A DNA stretch of 64,000 nt from Adiantum capillus-veneris (GCA_014529385.2 JABFUD020000238.1:1-64000), one strand, 5' to 3'. Shown: positions 36,493-49,700, numbered from the stretch's first letter. Made by a program: numbers and translations. Notes: generated by a model from the sequence alone, not told the origin.

Positions 36493-39400
36493 TCAATATG
36501 CGATGAGGCTATTTATTCGATGGCGGGTCCGAGACATGGTGAGAAAGTTTGCCCAATGTTTTGAAGATGGTACGTACACTAGTGTGATAAAGCCATTTAC
36601 GACTAATTCTTTCAAAAGATGAAAGCTTATCTTAATGTGTTTGAGCTTAGAGGAGAAGGAGGGTGATTCTATAAGTGCGATAGTAGACTGATTGTCACAA
36701 AAAAGAGTAATGGGATCAGTAGAGACAATGAAGGGTAGCTTCAATTCATTGATTAATTCAGAGATCCAAAGAGCCTCAACGTGAACACATACCCCCCTGT
36801 AGAAAAACATCGAGGGTCATCGCCAACCCAGTTAGCATCAATATATCCTGAAATAGCGATGGGGCTAGATGGGTCGTAATAGTAAGTGAGGGAATAGTGT
36901 TGAGTGGTGTGTAGGTAGCGAAGGGTGCCCTTTGTAGCTTGCTTGTGCACTTACAGGGCTTTGACATAGAGCGAGAGAGGATATGGCCTGTGTAGCAAAG
37001 ATCAAAGTGGGTGCAAGAGATAAGATAACATAATTGTTCGCAAAATTTTGGGAAATGAAAGGATGGGCAATAGAGTGCATCAGTGTGAGTGTAGTCATGA
37101 AATTCAGGAGCAAGCTTGTGCTTAGCAGGTAAAGGGGTGAACTCAGGGGTTGAAGCAGACATACCATAGAAGAGGAGGAGTTCTTCAATGTATTTTGATT
37201 GGGATAATTGAATAAATTTACCTGCTCGATCTTGTATGACTTCAATACCGAGAAAATAAGTCATAGGTCCTTTATCGTTACTGGAAATTTGTGAGAGATG
37301 CACTCAATCGCTTACAAAAGCATGTACTCCAAGGTGCCAAGAAGAGGTATGTCATCCACAAAGAGGCCTAAGATAGCCATGCCTTTAGAGGTCTGCCATA
37401 TGTAGATATTGTAGTCTATCATAAGACGTTCCCAATGACATTTGATCAAGTAGTGGTGCATGCGGATGTACCACTCTCGTGCAGATTGTTTTAAGCCATA
37501 AATGGGCTTATGCAATTTACAGACATAATCAGGGTGGTGAGGGTCCTTAAAATGAGGAGGCTATCGCATATAGATGAGCTCCTGGAGCAATAAGAAGGCG
37601 GTTTTTGTATCAAGATGATGTAAAATAAGATTAAACTTAGGAGCAAGTGCAATAAGAAGCCGAAATGTAGTCATGCCCATTACTGGTGGAAGTAATCCAC
37701 ACCTTGTTGTTGAGTAAAGCCGCGAGCGACAAGGTGTGCCTTCTTGTAGCGATCAATTGAGCTGTTGGGGTGGTATTTATTCTTTAATACCCATTTGCAA
37801 GAGATTATGTTATGATTCTTAGGAGGTGGCATAAGCTTCCAAGTGTTAGCTTCTTCGAGGGCTTGGAGCTCATCCAATATGGCGGCATGCCGCTCCTTGC
37901 TCTCACTAGAAGCAAGGGCATCGAGAACCGAGAGGGGAAGCGAATCTTCAAGAGGCTTTGGTGGATGCTCAAGAATCATTTCATCACTAAGGACAACAGA
38001 GAAATTGGTGGCTTCATAGATCTCGTGAAGAGAGCGGGAGCAGCCATGCGAGTTAGAGGCAGCTTAGTCCAAGTGTAGAGGCGATGTATGTTGCGATGAA
38101 GAGGTAGCGGAGTAGAGCTATGGGGCTCGACTTCGTCGACATCTTTTGGGATGGGTGTACTTGGCAAGGCTTCATGGAGTTGCAAAAGAAAGATGACGAC
38201 CGTGCAGGTGAAGCCGGTAGCAAAGGTGATGGGAGATCACAAGGTGGAGCAAGGGATAAAGGGGTGGTGCTTTTATGTGCCTTTTGAAGTGCACACGTCA
38301 TACTGGAGTTGCTGTGAAGCAAAAATGAGGATTGTCGAGGTGAAAAAGCCGGGGTATGATGAGGTGAGGATGTAATTGTGGGGTGAGTGTGGTGAACGAG
38401 GGTGACAAATAAGAGGTGGTGATGAGAATGGAGCATCGAGTGTCTACGACGTGATGGAAGTAGCGAGACAGCCGAGATGGACGATGTTGGTGATGGTGTC
38501 AAGTGCGAGGAGATGGGTGCAAGATATGATGGTGTCAACTGCGAGGAGATGGGTGCAAGATGATGTGCATGAGAATGCGGGGCACAAGGAGGTAAATGGC
38601 CAATGAGGGGAGGCCTTTGGATGGTGAAGGGAGGCTCAAAATTGTGCCCAGAAGGGTGGGAAATTTGCATGGGTGTGTGTGTGGGTGAGACTGTCAACAA
38701 AGATTGATGAGAAGAGTGGACTGGTGATGAGAATGTAGTGTGTAATGATGGAGAAGATTTACCTGATATGATGAATTCTTCATCAAAGATGACGATCGAG
38801 CAAAGATAAACTTGTGATGGCCTAGGATATAGAGGCAGTATGCCTTGATGCCAAAGCGATCACCATAGCCGACAAAAGTCGTGCGTTGAGCATGCGGTGA
38901 TAGTTTTGATAGAGGTTGCATCACTAGTGGGTATGCAATGCTGCCCAAGATGCGAAGGTGGCCAAGATGAGGTGGGTGACCGTGCGAGAGGGTGTAGGAT
39001 GTAGTAGTAGGATTGTGGGTGGATAGAATGCAGTTTTGAATGTAGCAGGCAGCAGCGGTAGCTTCTTCCCACTAGGTGTCTAGGAGACTAGCTTGAAGAA
39101 GCATGGCACGAGCAGCTTCGAATAGTGTGCAATTCTTGCGCTCGACACGATCGTTTTGTTGTGGGTGGTCGGTGATGGAGACTTCATGTCGAATGCCAAC
39201 AAAAAGACATAGATCTTTGAATGCATGAGAAGTGTACTCCCCACCATGATATGTGCGGAGAGTTTTAATGTGGCAGTCATGTTTAGTCTTGGCTAGTGCC
39301 TTGAATGTGCAAAAATGAGAGAAGGTTGAGAATTTCTTGGCCATGTAGTAAGTACCCGTGCTTGAGAAATCATCTATAAAAGTAAGCATATACTTATTTC

Positions 39401-41133
39401 CAATGAGGAAGTTGACTGGCAATGGGCCACAAACATCAGAGGGATGAGGTCGAGAGGTGTAGTGGCTCGTGATGATGATGTGGGGAATGGGACGTGATGT
39501 GATTTAGCAAAAATGCATCCCTCACAAAGTGTGATGTGAGTGAGGTTCTTGGGGAGACCTACTGCAAGTTGGAGATGAGTGGGTTGGTGCAAAAAATATT
39601 GAGAAATATGTCCTAGTCTATAATGCCATTTGAGTGTGTTTTCTTGTGTTTTTATGGATGATGCAGATGCATGTGCAGGCGATGAGTCACCTAATGGATA
39701 AAGATGCCCAGTTTTGGGGACCAAAAGTGTGACATACTGACCATCTTTGTTTTGTGCCAAAATGCGGCAACCTTCTCACATGAATTTGATGATGATGCCG
39801 TTGTCAGTTATCTCGTTGACATAAATGAGATTTTTCTTGAGGAGAGGGACATAATATACGTGAGAAATAGTAGTGTGTAGGCCATTAGGTAGGTTAATGA
39901 CAACATCTCCATAGGCTTTGGCGAACTGGATGATGTTATCACCGAGGCATACTTTTAGAGGGTGTTCTAGATAAGTGATGTTGGATAGCCAGTGTAGGTG
40001 ATATGTCATATGATGGGAGGCACCCGTATCAAGTAGCCAGATATTGGGATATGAAGTAGCTATAGTGGTGGCATATAGTTGCAAAGGATAAGATGGGTTA
40101 TCATAAGTAGATATGTTAGCATAATGAGCTTGACCATAAATAGAAGGAGATGGCTGGCCATGGCGTGTCCCCCCTTGAGGGTAAGAAGGATATATTAGGG
40201 TGAGAGATAGGACAATTACCTTGATTGCGTTGTTGCCGACAGTCCTTTGTGAGGTGTCCAAAGCGATGACAATTGGCACATTGTTTTAAATTTTGGTGAC
40301 TGCGGTGGCTTTGAAATTGCGACTTTCTTCCATAATTATTGTACTGTCGAGGAGGGACCGGCGAATGTTGAGGCTTTTTGCTGTTGTAAGGGCGTGAGTT
40401 TCTTGTCATAGTGACAAGTACTGTAGGCTTTTGCAAGCTTCTAGTGTGGTCGCAAAGCGTTTCCTCCTGATGGATCTTGGCTACATTTTGTAGCTGTAAG
40501 TTAGCCTTGGTGGCTTTTGTAGTGATAAAGGCTCTCCATGATGCAGGCAGGGAAGCCAATTAGAGCATACTTTGAATCTCTTCAGGGATGGCAAGCCCTG
40601 AGATAAGTACTTCATCTAGAAATATTTGCCACGTCTCCAAAAACTTGGAGGATGACTGACCCTCTTGCATGGGAGTATTTACCAGTTTCTTGATCAAGGA
40701 AACTTGGTAGACGAGGTCAGTGTGGTCATAGGTCTTCTTGAAGAACTTCCAAATGGTGCTAACAGTAGTTAGCTTCTTTATCATTTGGAATTGCTGATCT
40801 TGGCAATGGAGAATGAGCTCCATCTTGGCACTATTGTTTCTACTACCAAGTGTTGTGGGTGTCGATGAAGTTTGTTAAATCTTTGTCTTCGGGGTGGTCA
40901 GGTTGCTCTTCGGCTCCTGACGTGACCTCCCAAAGTTGCAGCTGCATGAGGTAGAGTTCCATCTGAATCTTCCACACTTGGTAGTTTGTGCCGTTAAGCT
41001 TGTCGATAATGTGGCGGGGCTTGTAGGTGGATGCGAAAGATGAAGAAGGCCTTTGGAGGTTCTGGATTCCTTGTAAAGAATGGAGAGTGAGACTTTGAGT
41101 GTGGGCTAGAGGAGGATGAAATGCTCTTAGCAC
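36493..41133 (-). pseudogene. Frameshifted copia gag-pol polyprotein (element E)
   Basis: From the ATG at 41133: Gag with LNGTNYQVWKIQMELYL (41133-40560); zinc knuckle CANCHRFGHLTKDC (about 40290-40250); protease LLDTGASHHMT (about 40040-40010); the integrase HHCC region with WHYRLGH and CEGC (39690-39500); and the integrase core (39422-39072), where the second catalytic Asp of the usual D-N-G-G-E-Y motif is Tyr (TYHGGEY). RT starts with CKWVLKNKY (37979-37680) and continues with KPIYGLKQSAREW and LFVDD (37515-37312). RNase H shows DANWVGD and CDNQSTIAL (36950-36493). At least seven frame changes and the damaged integrase make it non-functional. The final stop is at 36493. Confidence 0.92.
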
Positions 41134-41164
41134 TAATTAGAAAATTCTAATCTTAAGTCCTATT

Positions 41165-41176
41165 GCTCGGATACCA
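41165..41176 (-). other. Primer binding site of element E
   Basis: The minus strand reads TGGTATCCGAGC, directly touching the LTR. It is an initiator-Met-type site with one change from TGGTATCAGAGC. Confidence 0.85.
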
Positions 41177-41526
41177 TGTGAGAACTTAGAGATTAACTTA
41201 ATGTGATTAATCTCACTATTAATTAATATGCTATTGTTAAGAAATAAGAGAGTGCAAGATAGAAATAGAGCAATGACACTAGATCGCACTTGAGTGGAGA
41301 AAGAACACGTTGTTATCAATGAGGGAAACTTATGGGCTTTATATACAAGTTGAGGTATTGGGGAATATCCATCACATGTGAATTATAGGTAGGTGGGAAA
41401 AGACACATGTCGAAACTTACATAGGTGGAAGGAGTCCATGTGAGAATTAGGTGTAAGGAGTTTGGGAATAGAGGTAGGTGGAAAGGACTCCACCCTTTCT
41501 AAAATAATGTTTATTTAACTTTTACA
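41177..41526 (-). repeat. 5' LTR of element E
   Basis: A 350-bp LTR, TGTGAGAAC at the left end and TTTTACA at the right end on the plus strand. The minus strand carries TATATAAA at 41338-41345 as a candidate TATA box. Confidence 0.94.
41338..41345 (-). promoter_or_regulatory. TATA box in 5' LTR of element E
   Basis: The minus strand reads TGTATATAAAGCCC, positioned within the LTR as a core promoter should be. Confidence 0.6.
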
Positions 41527-41531
41527 ATGGA
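41527..41531. other. Target site duplication of element E, right copy
   Basis: ATGGA follows the right LTR and matches 36007-36011. Confidence 0.93.
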
Positions 41532-42770
41532 TTCACTCTTCTTCTATAGCAAGGTTTTACTCCTTTGCATTTTGCTACAAGATTTGGCCATGCAGGCGCT
41601 TTCAGGAAACTTTTGAAAGTTAAGGTAGCATCGACAGCTTGTAGCCAGAAATAAAGCAGGGTTCTTGGCATATGAGTGGATGGAGTTGGAGAGAAAGGTC
41701 TTTCAACAATATTGCTCAAAGAAAGAAATTGTGAATGCTAATAGTGCATGTCAAATGATGAAATGCTCAGAGAAAGAAATGGTAAATGCTAATTATGATG
41801 AAGCGCTCAAAGAAAGAATTGGTGAAATGAAGCTGGATGAAGGTAAACTAGTGCGCCTAAGATACATTTCCAAACTATTGGAGGCTCTTAAGAAGAATGA
41901 TATAAGTAGCACCATAATGAAGGTTTTTCCAAGGGATCCAATTAATGAAAAGAAGCTGGCCTCAGACTTGCATGAAGCGAAGAAAGCTATGGAAGGTTTA
42001 TGGCGCACGTGGGGTGGAGGCTATTGGCCTATAATTATAGTAGCAATTGTCAAAGATGACGAGATTGGAAGAGCTAGAAGCTCTTGGCTGCAATAGTCAT
42101 CTGCTGGACCCAGCAGGGATAAGGGTTTTGTTGGCAGTGCTGAAAGATTTTGAAGTCACTGCAAGCGGAAACGTGGATGCACGTCTTGTAGCTAGCTACC
42201 TAGATCTTCATAGGCGTGCCATCATTAAGTCTATAGAATCAGACGTACATTGCTACAATGATTCTAAAGAGGGATGCAGCTATATGCTGCTGGGGCTCTT
42301 GTTGCAGCGCTTAGCAGAGGTACTTAGCAATCCCAGGCAGATGACAAAGGAAGCTTTCAACATTTGAAAGTATGCTATTTGGCAGCTTCACATGTATGGG
42401 GCACCAAAGACAATAGTCTTGCAGCTACCAGAAGTGGCAATGAACTTAAGAGTGGGTGAGGTATTCCTATTTGGGAGACTACTGATCTGTACACCAGATA
42501 AGGAGGAGGAGACAATAGATTTTACAGTGGCTCTAGTGACAACATAAGGATTATGGAATGCCTCTAACCTACTAAGAGAGGTGGTGACCGTATGGGTGTT
42601 ACAAGCAACAACTGATGACAATATTGAAAGGGCTAGGAGGGGATTGATGGAGGCGATACTAGTGTACCCGGAGGTGAAGAAGGGGTTGTTCGAGAAATGG
42701 CAGGTGTATATGGACTATGTACACAAATGCAATGTTGGTGGGGGTGGCGCTCATGGGCAAGTGTGACATT
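41532..42770 (+). pseudogene. Ankyrin pseudogene, downstream part, plus unrecognised coding remnant
   Basis: At 41553-41618 the plus strand reads GFTPLHFATRFGHAG and FRKLLK, a typical ankyrin repeat, showing that the gene split by element E resumes here. The frame then changes and long open stretches follow: 41665-42096 (Lys/Glu-rich, with two related SEKE(M/I)VNAN-like units), 42047-42367 (Leu-rich, helical-looking) and 42581-42766. These frames overlap or abut with stops between them, as in a decayed gene of about 350 codons. I do not recognise the family of this part, nor can I show it belonged to the ankyrin gene. The reported open frames begin at non-ATG codons. Confidence 0.55.
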
Positions 42771-42900
42771 TCAAGGGTGGTTGCAACCTCCATTTGGCTA
42801 CACCTATGCATATGAGGGGGGAGAGTATGCAACGATGCACAAGTTTACATGACCACAGCCACCACACTTCGCCAATCCCTACTATCCCAATTATTTCTGC

Positions 42901-42951
42901 AAGTTAAATAAGCCTATATATGGTCTCAAACAATCTAGCCATTACCACTAG
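42901..42951 (+). pseudogene. Short copia RT fragment
   Basis: The plus strand reads KLNKPIYGLKQSSHYH, the conserved copia RT motif also seen in element E, then breaks up. It is about 50 bases of an otherwise lost element. No gene is seen at 42771-43036 apart from this. Confidence 0.55.
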
Positions 42952-44409
42952 ATAGCTAGACAAATAGGTTCTATAGCAGAGCCTCGAACCCACCTCCACT
43001 AGAGGCACACTGATTGATCGTGCGATGGACCTAGGGAGATCCAAGCATCCATGATTACAGAGGAGGGCATCTTGGCATAGATAGAGATCACAGAGGAGGA
43101 TTTTGATTATTTTGTTGTGCCATACACGATACCTAGTCAGGTTTTTTACCATGGAGGACATTGTGGAGATCCAACACCGATCAATGTTGGATTTACTTTG
43201 AGCTAGAGGATTATCCCCTTCTTAGTAGCTTAAGTTTCTTGCATCCCTTGTTATTTTGTACCTTTGTATTGACTAGAGAGTCTCTAGTCTTCCCCCCCAC
43301 TTTCACTTTTAGAAGAACATTTGGTTTAGGATGTTAGTCTTTCTTTCAGCACACAAACTTTGTAAGAGATTTACCAATTTGTAACTTGTTGCTCTCATAG
43401 GTCATTTTGGCCTTTTGTAGATGACGTTAATATATCATTTCATTTCTCTCTTTGTGGAAGGAATTCTTTGTTTTACTTATAATTACATCACCTGGTTTGA
43501 GTATGTTCATGATGAGGTAGGCTTGCTTTCTAAGTGTTTCATTTGATAATGTCAAAATATCCTACACAACTTTACCCACTAGGAGTTGACATGGAGCGCA
43601 TCAACTGAAAATGATGGACTTGTCAAAAGTAGCATCATTCCTCATAGTCTAGATAAACCACAAAAACCAAATTATGGTCATAATGAGCTAGGATTTCTTC
43701 CTAAGTGGCACATTTGATAAGCTCAAAATATTTGTCCATTAGGAGTTGACATGGAGCGGATCAAATGAAGATGATGGGGTTGTCAACATTCCTCATAGTC
43801 TAGATGAACCATAAAACCTAGACAAAGAATGACTTGACACAAAACTCTATAGCCTTGGCCCTTCTGTCTTTTGACTTTAGGGACCCAAAGGTTACATTTT
43901 GTCTAGTGGTCTTCACTTTTCAAGATGTGGTCCACCATAGTTTACCGGATCTCCACCACTAGTTTACTCCATAGTTTTGTTTGCGTAGTATAGCTCGTAG
44001 TAGAAATGGAGGCTAAAATGAGCCCGGATCATAATTTTGAGCAAACAAGCTCTTTCAGCTTACCCAAAGTATTAATCAACCTTCTGACGCTCACCAAATC
44101 TCACCCAAATAGGATAAAGTGAGCAGCTGGGGGGATAATTTATCTTTTGATTGTGCACTAAGAAATATAATCTCTATTGTGTGCCTTGAGCTTCTTCCCT
44201 TCTCCAAGATGTGTGTGCATCCCTGCAACCCTAATTCGAGCAATTGGTATGAGTGTAGGTTGCCTCCTCCCGGGCATAGTCGTCACCATAGAGTAATAGG
44301 CGTATATACAATGCACATGGGAAAAAACCTCCTAGTGAGGGGAAAAATGCTCCATGGTCCTAAGTGTATTAACACACATCACTACCACATATATGGTAAA
44401 AAGTTAGTA

Positions 44410-45646
44410 GACCTCTAGAGAGATTTATTCCTTCCTTCAACCATCTCTTGGTGAAATTTTTTGTTGATCTACAGTCATATGAAGAAGCCATGCAACATGA
44501 ATCCAAAGAGGAGTGGACAATGAGCATGCAAGCATAGATGGACTCATTGCATAAAAATCAAACCTAGGAATTGGTTGATTTGCCTGAAGGTAAACATGTA
44601 TTACAAAATAAATGGGTGGACAAATTGAATCATGAAGAAGGTGGGGAAAAGAGATACAAGTCTAAACTTGTGGTGAAAGGTTCTCTCAAAAGAAAGGTGT
44701 TGATTTTGATGAAATATTTTCTCTTGTTGTAAAAATGAACTCCATTAGATTTGTTTTAAGTCTTTTGGCTAATCAAGACTTGAACCTTGAAGAAATGGAT
44801 GTAAACACGATAGTCCCTTATTAAAACATGGAGAAGGGGATTTACATGCTTCAACCAAAGGGATATGAAGAAAAGGGCAAGGATAAAATGGTATGCATGT
44901 TAAGAAAGAGCTTGTATGGTTTAAAGAAAGCATCAAGACAATGGTATCTAAAATTCAACCGATAGATGCTAGATCATGGATCCAAACGATGCAAGTCAGA
45001 TCACTAAGTATACACAAAGAATTTAGTGGATGTGAAATATGTCATCCTAATGTTGTATGTTGATGACATGCTAATTGCAAGTGCTAACATGCAAGATATA
45101 GAGATCTAAAGGAGGAATTGTCTAAATCTTTTTCAATGAAAGATTTAGGTACTACAAAATGGATACTTGGTATGCAAATATCAAGGGATAGGTTGAAGAA
45201 GACATTGACAATATCTCAAGAGGATTACATCAAGAAAGTACTAGAAATAACTGCAATGCAAAATCAATTTCTACACCTTTGGCTAGTCACTTTAAACTCA
45301 ACAAGGATATGTGCCCAAAGACACAACTGGAGATACTTTATATGTCTAAGGTTCCATATGCTACATTAGTAGGTTCTCTAATGCACAATATGGTTTGGAT
45401 AAGGTTAGATATTGCATATGCAATAAGAGTTTCTACACCTTTGGCTAGTCACTTTAAACTCAATAAGGATATGTGTCCAAAGACACAAGAGGAGATAGTT
45501 TATACGTCTAAGGTTCCATATGCAGAAAGAGTTTCTACACCTTTGGTTAGTTGCTTTAAACACAATAAGGATATGTGTCCAAAGACACAAAAAGAGATAG
45601 TTGATATGTCCAAGGTTCCATATGCTACAATAGTAGGTTCTTAAAG
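44410..45646 (+). pseudogene. Degenerate copia RT block F (third copy)
   Basis: It has the same order of motifs as 23230-24470: [50 protein letters not shown] and the triplicated linker segment at 45259-45643. It shares the same inactivating stops as the arm copies, so it decayed before the duplication. Confidence 0.85.
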
Positions 45647-45888
45647 GCATGATATGGTGGACTAGGCCAGATATTGCACATGCAGTAAAGAGTTTTGAGT
45701 AGGTTCATGGATAATCCAGGTAAAGGACGTGAGCTGTCAAATGGATACTTAGGTGCAACCGCAAATGCTTTAAGTGGGAGACACGCATGTCCTAAACCAT
45801 TATGAGCTAGTAGAGTGGTGTAAACTTTAATACCTCCATCCCTTTAAAGAGGTAGAATGGAGGCAAAACAATGCAACAGAGTTTGTAT

Positions 45889-45893
45889 GAATC
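45889..45893. other. Target site duplication of the third B copy, left
   Basis: GAATC precedes the 5' LTR. The partner after the 3' LTR is AAATC at 51705-51709, a 4 of 5 match. Confidence 0.65.
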
Positions 45894-46544
45894 TGTTAAG
45901 TATGGATCCTAATTACCCCTTGTAAATTTTTGTGTTAAAAACGCACATTTGTAAGGTCCCTGTTATGAGGAGAAGCCATCAAGCGTGAAGAAAAATCACT
46001 CGTCGAAAACCAAAATTTTCACGGCCAGCAGAATATTCCTTTTTGCCAAAATTTTATGGCCAGATGACGATCGAAAAGTGGTCAAAAAACGCCTGGTCTT
46101 TTGGCCGATTGGCCCATGGCCAGTAGTCAATGGCCGGTGGCCGATGTTCGAAAGTCAATGGTCGATGGTCGGTGGCTGAATGCAATGGCCGATGGTCGAT
46201 GTCAAAGGCGAACTTGTCTTCTCAAGGGTGGACACACATGGGCGGATTGGAGGGTCCGATTTGGACTTGTCTACACAAGGGTGGCTACACACGACTACCT
46301 CTCATGGGAGAGGGCAGCTCTTTTGGCCTATAAAAGGAGGCCTCTTCTACACACAAAAATGGATTGTGAAGCATTGTGCTACATTGTAAAGTTGATGTGA
46401 GGTGATGAGAGTGAAGCAAGGTGGGAGCTCCAAAAGGGTATAATCCCTTTGTAATCTACTTCTTGTTTTGAAGTACTAAAGCCATTGAGTGGCCGCTTTC
46501 CCATGGACGTAGCCCACATTGGGTGAACCACATATATCGTGTTG

Positions 46545-46608
<64 letters not shown>

Positions 46609-46694
46609 TCTATAATCTCTCGTGTGCAAAAATTATCTCTCTCCATTAAGTAAACTACTCAATTATCTACTTAGCTACGTCATATTTCCTAACA
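45894..46694 (+). repeat. 5' LTR of third B copy
   Basis: It runs from TGTTAAGTATGGATCC to CCTAACA. TATAAAA is at 46329-46335. The CT tract at 46548-46606 is about 60 bp, much longer than in the arm copy. Confidence 0.93.
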
Positions 46695-46696
46695 AA

Positions 46697-46708
46697 TGGT
46701 ATCAGAGC
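46697..46708 (+). other. Primer binding site (initiator-Met tRNA), third B copy
   Basis: TGGTATCAGAGC lies two bases after the LTR end. Confidence 0.92.
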
Positions 46709-46767
46709 AAGGTGTGCTCTTAGCTAAATTGTCTTAATGAAAGGATTCCTTGAATTGAGTGGGAGTA

Positions 46768-49700
46768 ATGGTGGAGGAAGGGAAGCTCAAGATCAAGAAG
46801 TTCAATGCAAGAACTACCAACACTAGAAGATAGACTATCTCTACCAGAAGGACCTTTTTTGCCATTAGGCGGTCTTGCAACAAAGAAGCCCGCAACGACG
46901 ACAGATGAAGCATGGATTGTCCTTGACCAAAAGGCATTGGGAACAATCCAGTTAAGTTTGGCATCAACGGTGGCCTTCAATGTTTCGGAGATGAAGACCA
47001 TGGAGGACTTGAAGAAGTCACTCGATGGCCTTTACGAGAAACCATCGGCATCCAATAAGGTATTTCTCATGAAGCTCTTGGTCAATCTAAAGATGACAGT
47101 GAATGATTCAATTGCAGAACACCTAAATGACTTTAATGCCAGCATAAGTCAACTTTGATCGATGAAAATAAATATTGATGTTTGCCATTAGGTGGTTTTG
47201 CAAAGAAGCCCGCAACGATGGTAGCATGGATTGTCCATGACCGAAAGGCATTGGGAAAAATTTGGTTAAGTTTGGCATCAACGGTGGCCTTCAATGTTTC
47301 GAAGGACTTAATGAAGTCACTTGATGGCCTCTACAAGAAACCATCGGCATCCAATAAGGTATCTCTCATGAAGCGCTTGTTCAATCTAAAGATGGTAGAG
47401 AATGGTTCAGTTGCAAAACACCTAAATGACTTTAACACCAACATAAGTCAACTTCGATCGGTGAAAATAAATTTCGATGATGAAGTGCAAGCTCTCCTTA
47501 TACTATCATCTCTGTTGGATAGTTGGGATAGCCTTGTGATGGATGTAAGTAATTCTATCTCTCACACAAATACTCTTAAGTTTGATGATGTTGTGGGTGT
47601 TCTCCTAAGAGAGGAAATGCAAAGGAGAAGCACAGGTGAATCATCAAGTACTGCACTATCAGTGGAAACAAAAGGAAGGCCTAAGAAGAGGTTCAAAAAC
47701 CAAAAGGGTCGTGATCGCTCAAGGCGGAGCAAGTCACGCACAAAGTCAGTTCTTGAATGTTGGAACTGCGACAAGAAGGGCCACTTCAAGAAGGATTGCT
47801 AGTCTAAGAAGAAGAAGGAGTCAGAGTCTCAAGACAACAAGCCAACATCGGAGGCCAATGTGGCAGGTAAAGTAGAGCAAGATGCTCTAATTCTTTCATT
47901 AGACAATGTGTCTAATTCTGGGATAGTACATTCTGGGGCTTCATTCCATGCAACACCACACAAGCAACATATCCAAGATTACACCAAAGGTAATTTTGGG
48001 TATGTATACTTAGGCGATGATGAAGCTTGTGTGTGAAATTGTCAGCAAAGGTACAATTTGTGTCAAAACTGCTAACGAAAATGAATGGAAGCTTAAAGAT
48101 GCTAGGCATGTTCATTCCCTTCACAAGAATTTGATATCTACAGGACAATTAGATGATGAAGGTCACAACATTGCATTGGGAAACAAACAGTGGAAGATCT
48201 CAAAGGGATCTTTGGTGGTTGCCAAAGGAAAAAAGGTTGGTACACTTTACTTGTGTACTGTCATCTCGCAATCTTTAGCTTGTGCAGCAACTACAGAAGT
48301 CGACAATGCAGTGTGGCACTACCGGCTTGGGCATATGAGTGCCAAAGGAATGCAAATCCTTCAAACAAAGAAGCTTCTACCAGGTTTGAAAGAAGTGGAT
48401 TTAGAGTTCTATGAAGATTGTGTTTATGGTAAATAAAAGAGGGTAAAATTTTAAAAATCAAGAAATGAAAGAAAAAATAAAAAACTTGAGTTGGTTCATT
48501 CTGATGTTTGGGGTCTTGCAAGTACACCATCACTTGGTGGCTCATTGTACTATGTAACATTCATAAACGATGCGACTAGGAAAACATGGGTTTATGTAAT
48601 GAACAATAAATCTGATGTGTTTTCCATATTTCAAAGGTGGAACGATTTTGTGGAGAATGAAGTAGGTACCAAGGATAAATGCCTCAGATCCGACAATGGA
48701 GGCAAATATTACAGCCAAGATTTTGAAATCTTTTGTGCTAGCAATGGCATTTGGAGGCAAAGAACAACCCCAAGGACACAACAAAATGGGATTTCGGAAA
48801 GGATGAATATGAAAATCATGGAGTGAGCACAAAGCATGTGGCTACATGCAAGCCCACGGCTTGAGCTTTGGACGGAAGCAGTAAGTACGTCTCTGTACTT
48901 AATCAACCGGTCACTCTCAACGGCATTGGATGGGGGAGTTCCAAAGGAGGCGTGGACAGGAAAACCAGTGAACTATTCATTTCTCAAAGTTTTTGGGTGA
49001 GAGTCTTTTATGCATATATATAGAAGCCTAAGGTCAAAGCTAGATGAAAAGTCCAAAAATTGTTTCTTCATCGGCTATGGAGAAGGTGACTTTGGGTATC
49101 ACCTATGGAAACCTGAAGATGGTAAACTCTTTAGTAGGGATGTAATTTTTAATAGACAAAATATGTACAAAGATTACTTGGAAAGAAAACAAACAAAAGA
49201 AGCAGGTGGTGAGTACACGGAGCTTGAGGACGGTGAAGACTCAAGGAGTGCAAACGGTGACAACGTACAACAACGCCAACCAAATGAGAAGCCTCAACCT
49301 ATTCCTGGAAGATCTACAAGAGCAAGTAAAGCTCCAAAAAAGTTTATTCCTTCCTTCAACCATCTCTTGATCTCAGATTCTGGAGAGCTGGAATCATACA
49401 AGGAAGCTATGCAACATGAATCCAAAGAAGAATGGATAAAGAGCTGCAAGTGGAGATTGACTCATTACACCGCAACCAAACATGGGAGTTGGTTGAGTTG
49501 CATAAAGGTAAGCGGGCACTTCAGAACAAATGGGTGTATAAGCTGAAGGAAGAAGAAGGTGGGAAGAAAAGGTACAAGTTTAGGCTTGTGGTAAAAGGGT
49601 TTTCTCAAAAGAAAGGTATTTTTTCCATGATATATTTTTTCTTGTTGTAAAAATGAACTCAATTAGGCTTGTCTTAAGCGTGTGGCTGCTCATGATTTAA

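Larger units (their letters stand above)
36012..41526 (-). mobile_element. Ty1/copia element E (second lineage), complete with target duplication
   Basis: It is in minus orientation: 5' LTR 41177-41526, primer binding site 41165-41176, gag-pol 41133-36493, polypurine tract 36361-36370, 3' LTR 36012-36360. Perfect 5-bp duplications ATGGA flank it. The two ~350-bp LTRs differ at roughly two dozen sites by eye, about 7%, so the insertion is not recent. LTR length and sequence are unrelated to elements A-D, so this is another copia lineage. It sits inside the ankyrin pseudogene. Confidence 0.95.
43037..45893. repeat. Third copy of the duplicated block
   Basis: It is collinear with 21868-24717 of the right arm: Y tandem pair (43490-43830), anonymous DNA, degenerate copia F (44410-45646) and X-edge piece. 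Differences are scattered substitutions and small indels. The left boundary is sharp at AGATCCAAGC. The sequence to its left is unrelated to the truncated LTR found there in the arms. Confidence 0.92.

Noticed and set aside
38053-38700. 215-codon His/Ser/Pro-rich minus-strand frame inside element E
   Set aside because: It lies in the linker between integrase and RT of the copia polyprotein. It is not a separate gene.
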